Part shown: positions 1 to 6,209 of the stretch, in pieces
Position numbering within the stretch: position 1 is the first letter of the stretch
Layout: every line of letters begins with the position of its first letter
Assembly (NCBI GenBank): GCA_017999075.1
Contig: JAGOBX010000173.1
Span: 1 to 7,241, forward strand
Origin: Candidatus Babelota bacterium
GTDB taxonomy: Bacteria > JAGOBX01
DNA length: 7,241 bases
Direction of reading: 5' to 3'
The notes under the pieces: model-generated
Databases searched by the model: none
What the model saw: the letters and a program-made list of their open reading frames with translations, nothing else
What the model was told of the DNA's origin: nothing
Position numbers and translations under genes: made by a program

Positions 1-846
1 TTTTAGGACATTAGGTTTATTATTAAAATTAAAAAATATTTTATATTCAAAATTATTGGACAAAAAAGATTCAATATCGTTAAGTATAGTTTCAGATATC
101 TCAAAATAAGCGTTACCGCCGGATTTGATTATTTTGCGAATATGAGGAATAATCTTTTTATAAAATTCGCATCCGTTGTCTTCTGCAATTAAGGCATGTT
201 TAGGTTCAAACTTAATTTCAGGCTGAAGGTTTTCATATTCATTTTTTTTTATATACGGAGGATTACATACTAAAATGTCAATCTCTGAAAAATTATTGGT
301 TTTGTAAAATTCATCTGATAAGACATCCGCATTCAATATTTTAAGTCTGTTCAACAGCGAATAATTTTCTGCGTTTGTATAAAGAGCTGATAGCGCTGAT
401 TCGTCAATATCTGCGGCAATTCCTGAAGTATTTCGTGATTTTTTCATAAGAGGAATTATAATTGTTCCCGGTCCAGAACATAGATCTAAAATTTTATAAT
501 CTGACAATTGATTTCGAAATGAATAATCTGAAAAAATTATATCTATAATCTGTTCTGTTTCAGGTCTTGGAATTAAACATTTTGAGTTTAAAAATAATGT
601 TACATCATAAAAATCTTTTTTTCCTGTAATATAAGAAACCGGGATTCTGGATCCTCGTTTTAACACAAGTTTTCTATAAAAATCAGTTGTTTCTTCGGAT
701 GCTTCCTCGTCAAATGATGCTAAAAGTTTTTCTTTATTAATTCCCGAAGCAAAACAATAAAGTATTTCAGCATCCAGCCTGCCTGATTCAATGCCGTTTT
801 TTTTAAAATAATCAGATGCGCGGTTGAGTAATTCAGATGTTTTCAT
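1..846 (-). CDS. prmC: Peptide chain release factor N5-glutamine methyltransferase (PrmC/HemK), 3' end cut by window edge
   Basis: PrmC transfers a methyl group from S-adenosylmethionine to the glutamine of the GGQ motif in release factors RF1 and RF2, which improves translation termination. The reading frame starts at an ATG at 846-844 and stays open to base 1, giving 282 residues; the family is usually about 280-290, so probably only a few C-terminal residues are missing. The N-terminal helical domain (about 1-75) is followed by the family signature LIPRPETE (91-98), a SAM-binding loop DLCSGPG (121-127), an acidic strand end AADID (144-148), and the catalytic NPPY (195-198) that holds the target glutamine. 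The usual EIG near the C-terminus reads EIS (249-251). The start overlaps the stop of the upstream HAD-like gene as ATGA, with no clear Shine-Dalgarno, so translation is probably coupled. The common partner gene prfA is not in the window. LIPRPETE together with NPPY makes PrmC much more likely than a DNA methyltransferase or PrmB. Confidence 0.95.
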   Translation of the reverse strand, partial: MKTSELLNRASDYFKKNGIESGRLDAEILYCFASGINKEKLLASFDEEASEETTDFYRKLVLKRGSRIPVSYITGKKDFYDVTLFLNSKCLIPRPETEQIIDIIFSDYSFRNQLSDYKILDLCSGPGTIIIPLMKKSRNTSGIAADIDESALSALYTNAENYSLLNRLKILNADVLSDEFYKTNNFSEIDILVCNPPYIKKNEYENLQPEIKFEPKHALIAEDNGCEFYKKIIPHIRKIIKSGGNAYFEISETILNDIESFLSNNFEYKIFFNFNNKPNVLK

Positions 847-1382
847 AAAATTGACAGTTGATTAAAATCAGTTATAATTTTTTTGTTTTTTATTACGGAA
901 AAATTTTTATCATTATTATTGTTAATATCAAAATTCGGGGGCAGATAAATTATTTTGCTGAAGAAATCAGTAAGTTTGAACATTTTAAGTTCTTTTTCTG
1001 CGAATTGTTTTATGACGGAGCAGACTAAAATCAAATCAAATTTTTCTTTGATTCTTAGTAGAACATCTTTTAATTCCCGGTTAATTCTTATTTCATTTCT
1101 GTCAGCGACTCTTAATTTATAAACCATTTCATCGAACTGCTGTTCGTTTATCATGATATTTTTTATCCCGAAAAATTTTTTTATAATATCATATTCGTTT
1201 ATAGTGTTCAATGCAGATTTTTTAAAATAAGTTTTAAATTCATTTATGTCAAGTTTTATATCGTAGTCGGATTCAAGATATTTTATGAAAATTTCGAAAG
1301 TCAAATCAGAATAATTTTCTGTTTTAACATCAAGAACCGCATTATAACAAAGAATATACAATAACTGTTTTTTTTGGGGCAT
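843..1382 (-). CDS. Small HAD-like protein with degenerate catalytic motifs (function unknown)
   Basis: This 179-residue protein is not a confidently recognised family, but its pattern suggests a haloacid dehalogenase (HAD)-type fold. The N-terminal stretch ILCYNAVLDV (10-19) lines up with HAD motif I (hydrophobic strand, DxDGxL), with Cys12 and Asn14 where the two catalytic aspartates should be. A helical region (about 22-100) could be a C1 cap. Residues 104-146 (LKDVLLRIKEKFDLILVCS, then a helix and LTDFFSKIIY) resemble the HAD core around motif II, where SN is usual and CS (121-122) is seen. An Asn-rich stretch (154-157) and IITDF (169-173) would replace motifs III and IV; only one Asp remains and the protein ends there. 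If the alignment is right it cannot use the normal aspartyl-phosphate mechanism. It begins after tandem stops ending the rlmB gene, with a GGCGGA element upstream, and overlaps prmC by four bases. There is no signal peptide or membrane segment, so it is likely cytoplasmic. Confidence 0.8.
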   Translation of the reverse strand: MPQKKQLLYILCYNAVLDVKTENYSDLTFEIFIKYLESDYDIKLDINEFKTYFKKSALNTINEYDIIKKFFGIKNIMINEQQFDEMVYKLRVADRNEIRINRELKDVLLRIKEKFDLILVCSVIKQFAEKELKMFKLTDFFSKIIYLPPNFDINNNNDKNFSVIKNKKIITDFNQLSIL

Positions 1383-1385
1383 TTA

Positions 1386-2123
1386 TTATTTTCCGCCGGA
1401 CATTGAATTTATATTTGAAGAAATCTGGTATAACAGAATAGCAGTAGATACCGATACATTTAGTGATTCGACTGATTTTGAGCCTTTAATGCTGACATAA
1501 AAATCAGATAATTTCAAAACATTTTTTTGTATCCCGTCGCCTTCACTTCCTACAATTAAAACAATAGGAGAAGATACATTGATTTCTTCCGGCGAACATC
1601 CGCAATCTTTGACAGCGGAATATACTGTAAAATTATGCTGTTTTAATTTTTGTATCGTATTGGCAATATTTGGAACAACTGAAAATTTGGCTAAAGCTGA
1701 CATTCCTGAAGATGTTTTTATAACAGTAGAATTAATAGGTGTCTGTCTGTCTTTAGCTATAATTATGCCTGCTATGTTAAAAAATACAGCGCTCCGTATG
1801 ATTGCACCGAAATTTTGAGGATCGCTTATATGATCTAAAACAAGCAGAATTTTATTTTTATTTTTAGGAGACAAAGTCTGAATTATCAGTTCATCTATAT
1901 CCATGATATTAGTCATTTCAATTTCAGCCAAAATATTTTGATGATTTATATTGTTTGATTTTAATTTAGAATAAAAAAATTTCTGATCGGTTTTACAGAC
2001 GTTTATCTTAAAATTATTTTCGAAGAAACTTTTAGTTTTATCATCGCATGAAAATAATTTTATAACATCTGATTTGCGATGTGTAAGATACTCAGTAACA
2101 GGATTTTTTCCGTATATAATCAT
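1386..2123 (-). CDS. rlmB: TrmH/SpoU-family RNA 2'-O-methyltransferase, probably 23S rRNA Gm2251 methyltransferase RlmB
   Basis: SpoU-class enzymes have a trefoil-knot SAM-binding fold and methylate ribose 2'-OH groups; RlmB modifies G2251 in the peptidyl-transferase P loop of 23S rRNA. The 245-residue length matches RlmB. An N-terminal L30e-like substrate-binding domain (about 1-70) begins IYGKNPVTEYL and contains NHQNILAEI (60-68), matching the NHQG-like stretch of RlmB. All three SpoU motifs are present: motif 1 DPQNFGAIIRSA (101-112) with the conserved Asn104 and Arg110; motif 2 IVGSEGDGI (190-198); motif 3 SLNVSVSTAILL (220-231). The usual SGA after motif 1 reads SGM (139-141). The gene starts 4 bases after the stop of the zinc-ribbon gene without an evident Shine-Dalgarno, and ends in tandem UAA codons 3 bases before the HAD-like gene. 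TrmH-family substrate specificity cannot be fixed by sequence alone; another rRNA or tRNA site is the main alternative. Confidence 0.9.
   Translation of the reverse strand: MIIYGKNPVTEYLTHRKSDVIKLFSCDDKTKSFFENNFKINVCKTDQKFFYSKLKSNNINHQNILAEIEMTNIMDIDELIIQTLSPKNKNKILLVLDHISDPQNFGAIIRSAVFFNIAGIIIAKDRQTPINSTVIKTSSGMSALAKFSVVPNIANTIQKLKQHNFTVYSAVKDCGCSPEEINVSSPIVLIVGSEGDGIQKNVLKLSDFYVSIKGSKSVESLNVSVSTAILLYQISSNINSMSGGK
1392..1397 (-). promoter_or_regulatory. Possible ribosome binding site of the HAD-like gene, embedded in the end of rlmB
   Basis: The minus strand reads GGCGGA, nine bases before the ATG at 1382-1380. The same bases encode the Gly-Gly of the RlmB C-terminus (MSGGK). Two tandem UAA codons (1388-1386 and 1385-1383) lie between it and the start. 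The match to a Shine-Dalgarno sequence is only partial. Confidence 0.4.
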
Positions 2124-2127
2124 GGTT

Positions 2128-2574
2128 TTAGAAAATAATAAAAAATATTAAATTTAAAAGTATTGTTGCTGTTAGTTCAAAAAAAATTATCCAGAATGGG
2201 GGGGTATTGAAAATTTTATCATCAAGCAAATTTCTGTAATCAATAAGTCTTTCATTTTGAGTATAAAAAATGATGGAAGCAGTCAAAACAGGCAAAAAAT
2301 TAATTACTGCGAATATTGTAAAAGATAAAGATTCCGTAGAAGAAGAAGCAAAGTAATACAATGCAATAGATAATAATGGTATAAGAAGCCTGTATATAAA
2401 AAAAATAAAACATTCATTTGATTGAATAGAAGAAGAATCGCTATCATTTTTTTTTATTAAATTAGCAGGTATGAACTTGAAAGTATTTTTACAATTAGAA
2501 CATTCAACCACATCGTTTTCATTTAAAAATTTTGCAGATGTTATCAGTGTTTTACCGCAAAAAACGCATTCCAT
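2128..2574 (-). CDS. Zinc-ribbon membrane protein with three predicted transmembrane segments (unknown function)
   Basis: This 148-residue protein is not recognised as a named family. It starts with a four-cysteine zinc ribbon: CVFC (3-6) and CSNC (25-28), followed by an aromatic and basic stretch (NTFKFIP), the layout of the small zinc-finger/zinc-ribbon domains found at the N-termini of many bacterial membrane proteins (MJ0042-like). A polar Ser- and Asp-rich linker (about 41-54) leads to three hydrophobic segments at about 55-76, 84-104 and 127-148; the protein ends inside the last. The ribbon is presumably cytoplasmic, anchored at the inner membrane. The ATG at 2574-2572 is preceded by a good CGGAG element six bases away, one of the better ribosome binding sites in the operon, which supports this start. 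The gene lies 17 bases after the phosphoesterase gene and 4 bases before rlmB. It contains an A9 tract just after the ribbon and a C7 tract just before the last membrane segment. Whether it binds zinc, protein or nucleic acid cannot be told. Confidence 0.85.
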   Translation of the reverse strand: MECVFCGKTLITSAKFLNENDVVECSNCKNTFKFIPANLIKKNDSDSSSIQSNECFIFFIYRLLIPLLSIALYYFASSSTESLSFTIFAVINFLPVLTASIIFYTQNERLIDYRNLLDDKIFNTPPFWIIFFELTATILLNLIFFIIF

Positions 2575-2580
2575 ATTGTT

Positions 2581-2585
2581 CTCCG
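2581..2585 (-). promoter_or_regulatory. Ribosome binding site of the zinc-ribbon membrane protein gene
   Basis: The minus strand reads CGGAG, six bases (AACAAT) before the ATG at 2574-2572. Spacing and sequence are good for a Shine-Dalgarno element in a genome where most downstream genes lack one. It suggests that this gene is initiated independently rather than only by coupling. Confidence 0.7.
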
Positions 2586-2591
2586 TATTTT

Positions 2592-3419
2592 TTATAAAAT
2601 GTCATCGCTGCTGAACAGTATATCAGGCAAATCAAAAAATTCAATAGTTAAAGATTCGTCTTCCTCAACAGTCAATATGCAGTATCCATGAGTATAATTA
2701 GGATCTTTTGATAAAGATATTGAAGGAACGCTTATGATTTTAGAACCTTTAACATTAATTTTATCCCCTGGTTTAATAAAATCTTTTCTTAACTTTGAAC
2801 TGTTTATTACATATGCCTGATGATCTGAACCGGTAAAATAAGGGTGTTCGAGAGAAGAATTGAAAATAGCTTCAAGGTTCTCATCAGGAGTTTTACCTAT
2901 TTCACTTGATTTTTTTTTCAGCTTGGTTATTTTAGCGTAATATGGGTATTGAACGCTTTCATGAACTGCAGAAAAATAAGTGCAATCTATTTTAGACGGA
3001 AGTTTAAACAATTTGGAATACAAATCAGGATGATTTATTAATTTTTGATATGCGTTTTCTGCCAGTTCGATATATTCTTTTTCATAATTATGTATTTCGT
3101 CTTGTTTTACAATAAGCAAATCATGGTTTCCGACTATAGATTTAATAACAGGATTTTTAAAAATATAATCAAGGCATTCTATATATCCTGCATGTTCATC
3201 CATAATATCTCCAAGATGAATTATATGTTTTACATTTTTTCGCAGCATGATATTTGTAATTCTTTCAAGAGCAATTATATTTCCGTGAGAACTTGCATAT
3301 ATTCCCGCTTTTTCTCCTATATTTAAATCAACTGATGCAGTTGAAGGAATGTAATTGTACTGATCAAGATTTAAAGTGAAAAAATTTTTTATGCTTTGAA
3401 ACAAATTTTTTATGTTCAT
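2592..3419 (-). CDS. Calcineurin-like metallophosphoesterase superfamily protein with altered metal ligands
   Basis: The 275-residue protein follows the order of calcineurin-like phosphoesterase motifs: YASSHGN (41-47) in place of the usual SDxHGN, HLGDIMD (68-74), VGNHD (96-100), AVHES (151-155) and GSDH (197-200) in place of GHxH, then ISVPSIS (229-235) and two C-terminal strands. Active members hold two metal ions and hydrolyse phosphomonoesters or diesters, including nucleotides and nucleic acids. Here the motif I Asp is Ser43 and the first His of the last motif is Ser198, so one ligand of each metal site seems lost; the GD, GNHD and motif IV residues remain. About 35 residues precede the domain, without a clear signal peptide, so a cytoplasmic location is likely. 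The gene starts two bases after the lipoprotein stop, without a visible Shine-Dalgarno, suggesting coupling. It could be a weakly active or mono-metal enzyme, or a binding pseudoenzyme. The superfamily call is firm; the substrate is unknown. Confidence 0.88.
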   Translation of the reverse strand: MNIKNLFQSIKNFFTLNLDQYNYIPSTASVDLNIGEKAGIYASSHGNIIALERITNIMLRKNVKHIIHLGDIMDEHAGYIECLDYIFKNPVIKSIVGNHDLLIVKQDEIHNYEKEYIELAENAYQKLINHPDLYSKLFKLPSKIDCTYFSAVHESVQYPYYAKITKLKKKSSEIGKTPDENLEAIFNSSLEHPYFTGSDHQAYVINSSKLRKDFIKPGDKINVKGSKIISVPSISLSKDPNYTHGYCILTVEEDESLTIEFFDLPDILFSSDDIL

Positions 3420-3421
3420 AA

Positions 3422-4126
3422 TTAATTTTGACGTAAAACAAAACTTCCTATTGATGATTCTATATTTTTTATATTTGATTCGTAATATTTTTTGTTTAAA
3501 AAAAAGTTTATTTCAATAAATTCGTAAAATATAGGAGCAAAAATAAGTTTTACAGCAATCAACGATTCATTATTTGATTTTCCATTTGAAAAAATTAAAA
3601 ATTGATTTATTATAAAAATTTTATTAACAATAAGCTTATCAAATTTTACTGAATATTTTTTTGAATTTTGTTCTGATTTGAAAAACGAAATATAATCGGC
3701 AAGTTTATTTTCGCTGAATCCTTCAAGTTCGGATACTGTTATATAAGAATTGAGTATTTTATTTGACTGAGTGTCATCATCATATACGTTTGAATATACT
3801 GAAATGATTTTGTTTTTTACAGAATCAACAGGGTTTAACAATAAATTTATATCTTCTGAAAAAATATTTTGCGTTGAACTAATTTCTTTAAAGTTTATAG
3901 GAATTTTATATAACAGATCATATTTTTCTCTTTTTACCGCATACGTTGCTGGTTCCAAAAGCGTAGTGTCGCTGCTGAAATCAACAGATATAGGTTGTGT
4001 TCCAGCTGCAAAATCAGGGCTTTCCGGAATATTATCATAATTTTCAAAATCCTGATTATTGCAATTTAAATTAAAAAATAGAACTGTAATCAATATAAAG
4101 ATAATTCTAAAATTATTAAAAAGCAT
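3422..4126 (-). CDS. Predicted lipoprotein, possibly PsbP/Mog1-like fold (unknown function)
   Basis: The protein begins with a compact lipoprotein-type signal peptide: a short start with one Arg, the hydrophobic core IIFILITVLFF, then NLNC. The Cys is residue 22 from this start and would be lipidated after cleavage by signal peptidase II. Asn at -1 is unusual for a classical lipobox but is tolerated in some lineages, notably spirochaetes. After the Cys comes a polar Asn-, Asp- and Glu-rich tether, then about 180 residues of alternating strands and helices ending in ESSIGSFVL. That ending and pattern recall PsbP/Mog1-like domains, which is only an inference. The frame is also open upstream to an ATG at 4156-4154, which would give 244 residues, a 17-residue n-region and a 41-base overlap with glyS. 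I prefer the ATG at 4126-4124 because the signal peptide is better shaped and the overlap falls to 11 bases. Neither start has a clear Shine-Dalgarno. Expected location: periplasmic face of the inner or outer membrane. Confidence 0.85.
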   Translation of the reverse strand: MLFNNFRIIFILITVLFFNLNCNNQDFENYDNIPESPDFAAGTQPISVDFSSDTTLLEPATYAVKREKYDLLYKIPINFKEISSTQNIFSEDINLLLNPVDSVKNKIISVYSNVYDDDTQSNKILNSYITVSELEGFSENKLADYISFFKSEQNSKKYSVKFDKLIVNKIFIINQFLIFSNGKSNNESLIAVKLIFAPIFYEFIEINFFLNKKYYESNIKNIESSIGSFVLRQN

Positions 4127-6209
4127 AAATGTTTTTGTAGTAAGAAATAATTTCATTCAGCATGGAAACTCTGTTTATTTTTATTTTTTCATCTTTGTCC
4201 ATTACCATTACTTCTGTAAAATAGCAGTCTATCAGATTTCCTAATTCTGACAATGATTTTATTGTGTTTTGAAAATCGTTATTTGAAATATAATTGGATG
4301 TTTCTTTTTTTATATCAAGAAATTTTTCATAAAGCATATTTTCTATATCAAGAACAAACAGAGTTTTATCAACAGGATTGAATTGTGAAATATTTTTTAA
4401 AATATTATTTATTCGCTTAAATGCTTGTGCAACCTTATCAAGATTTTCATTATCTTTAAGTTTTGAAACTGCTTCTGTTTTTTTGAATATGGTCATTATG
4501 TTTAAACCTGACGCTTCATCGCCTGCATTCAAAGACATGTTGACGAAATTTTGTTCAAATCCATTTTCAATCAGAATATTTTCAAGTCTTGATTTAAAAA
4601 ATGAAATCATATCATTTAACGTTTTATTTTTTTCAGGTTTTGTTTTTTTTTCATAATCAGATAAACATAAATCAAATGATTTTTCGAATAATTCGTTAAT
4701 ATTTAAATTGTACCCTGCGGATTTAATTATTGATATGATTCCTCTTGATGCTCGCCTTAAAGCATAAGGATCCGCTGACCCTGTAGGTTTTATTCCTAAA
4801 ATAAAACAAGACGAAATTGAATCGAATTTATCTGCCAACGAAGTAATCATTGCCGGTATGGATCCAGGCAATTCTTTAAGGTTGCCGGCAGGAAGATAAT
4901 GTTCCTGAATTGATTTTGCTATGTCTGGCTTTATATTTTTTTTTAATGCGTAATTAGTTCCTATAAAACCCTGCAATTGAGGAAATTCATAGACCATTCC
5001 TGTAGCTAAATCAAATTTGCATATTTCTCCTGCGTTAAGACAATCTTCAATCTGTGATTTCGAAAGATTCATTTTTTCTGAGATTATTTCAATAAGTCTT
5101 TTTATTCTGAGTACTTTTTTATATATGGAACCTATTCCGTCTATGTAAGTTATTGATTTCAATTTATCATTAAAAAAAGAAATTTCTTTTTTTAAATCAT
5201 CGTAATAATAAAATTTAGCATCTTCAAACCTGGCAGTTATAACCCTTGTATTTCCTTCTTTAATATTGTCAATATATTTATCAGTCATATTTGAAACTCC
5301 TATAAAATAATTCAGGAGTTTATCGGTTTTGACAGAATATACAGGAAAATATTTTTGATGTTTTTTCATAGTGGAAATTAAAACTGATTCAGGTAAATCA
5401 AGAAAATCTTGTGAAAATTCACATTTGAATGGCGTGGGATATTCCACAAGAAAATTATTAATATTTATCAATTCTTCGTCTAAATCTATTTTTTCAAATT
5501 CAGGATCAATGATTTTTTTTATTCTGTCAATCAGGATTTTTTTGCGTTTGGATTTATCCGCGATTACAAAATTTTGTTCAAGATAAGAAAAATACTGTTC
5601 TATAGAATTTATTTCAACTGGTTCTGTACTTAAGAATCTGTGCCCGTAAGTTATGTTTGAGGATTGAATATTTGCTAATTTAAAAATCAGCGGATTTCCA
5701 TTGCATATTGCACAAATCCACCTTACAGGTCTTGAAAAAATAAAATTTTTGTCAGTCCACATCATTCTTTTTTTTATGTGCATATTATCAAGAAAAGACT
5801 TGAAATTTGATAACAGCATATCTAATGAGGAATTTCCTTTTATTTTTTCGACATACATAGAAAATTCTACAGGTTTTGATTCATCTTTTTTTTCAAAAAC
5901 AATTTGTTCTAATGATTTTCCTGATTTTGACAAGAAGCTTTCCCCTGCTTTTGATAAAGTTCCGTCATTGTTGAAAAACATATTTTTCGGCGGGCCAAAA
6001 ATTTTTTTTTCTTTGTCAGCCTGAGTTTCTATAAGTTGTTCTATTACCAGTACGATTCTTCGCGGAGTCCCTGTGCTGATTATATTTCGGAATTTGAGTT
6101 CGTTATCTCTACAGAAATCCTTTATAGAATCTCCTAATTCGTCAATAATATTTTCTGCTTCCAAAATAGGAAGTTCCTCAACTCCAAGCTCTATCAGTAT
6201 GTCAAGCAT
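4116..6209 (-). CDS. glyS: Glycyl-tRNA synthetase beta subunit
   Basis: GlyS is the large subunit of the alpha2beta2 glycyl-tRNA synthetase; the alpha subunit (GlyQ) carries the catalytic core and GlyS chiefly recognises and binds tRNA-Gly. The 697 residues match the family's usual 690-700. Conserved blocks run throughout: LIELGVEELP (5-14), TPRR (48-51), GPP (72-74), the KRMMW block (147-151) followed by FSRPVRWI (158-165), YGHRFL (188-193), LPESVLISTMKKHQKYF (272-288), FDLATGMVYEFPQLQG (399-414), EHYLP (436-440), LADKFDSI (458-465) and PTGSADPYALRR (475-486). The C-terminal third is the helical anticodon-binding (DALR-like) region, ending INRVSMLNEIISYYKNIYAF as expected. The ATG at 6209-6207 is supported by an AAAGAGG element ten bases upstream and by immediate alignment to the family's N-terminus. 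The upstream neighbour is icd, not glyQ, so the two subunits are encoded apart or glyQ lies outside the window. The 3' end overlaps the lipoprotein start. Confidence 0.98.
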   Translation of the reverse strand: MLDILIELGVEELPILEAENIIDELGDSIKDFCRDNELKFRNIISTGTPRRIVLVIEQLIETQADKEKKIFGPPKNMFFNNDGTLSKAGESFLSKSGKSLEQIVFEKKDESKPVEFSMYVEKIKGNSSLDMLLSNFKSFLDNMHIKKRMMWTDKNFIFSRPVRWICAICNGNPLIFKLANIQSSNITYGHRFLSTEPVEINSIEQYFSYLEQNFVIADKSKRKKILIDRIKKIIDPEFEKIDLDEELININNFLVEYPTPFKCEFSQDFLDLPESVLISTMKKHQKYFPVYSVKTDKLLNYFIGVSNMTDKYIDNIKEGNTRVITARFEDAKFYYYDDLKKEISFFNDKLKSITYIDGIGSIYKKVLRIKRLIEIISEKMNLSKSQIEDCLNAGEICKFDLATGMVYEFPQLQGFIGTNYALKKNIKPDIAKSIQEHYLPAGNLKELPGSIPAMITSLADKFDSISSCFILGIKPTGSADPYALRRASRGIISIIKSAGYNLNINELFEKSFDLCLSDYEKKTKPEKNKTLNDMISFFKSRLENILIENGFEQNFVNMSLNAGDEASGLNIMTIFKKTEAVSKLKDNENLDKVAQAFKRINNILKNISQFNPVDKTLFVLDIENMLYEKFLDIKKETSNYISNNDFQNTIKSLSELGNLIDCYFTEVMVMDKDEKIKINRVSMLNEIISYYKNIYAF

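Noticed and set aside
1579-1818. Plus-strand open frame of 79 codons
   Set aside because: Lies opposite the conserved SpoU motif region of rlmB; no ribosome binding site and no recognisable domain.
2910-2918. Further A8/A9 coding-strand runs (also at 797-804, 1368-1375, 6002-6010)
   Set aside because: They encode Lys-rich stretches typical of an AT-rich genome, and I did not see the immediate-UGA arrangement that makes the 242-250 and 2447-2455 tracts worth noting.
4127-4156. Upstream ATG at 4156-4154 as the lipoprotein start
   Set aside because: It adds ten residues that are just the other-frame reading of the conserved GlyS tail, lengthens the signal n-region and increases the overlap to 41 bases. 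Not excluded, only less likely.
5701-6024. Plus-strand open frame of 107 codons, with others at 3045-3326, 3771-4040, 4059-4244, 4378-4656 and 5371-5586
   Set aside because: All are antisense to well-supported minus-strand genes, lack ribosome binding sites and show no family resemblance.
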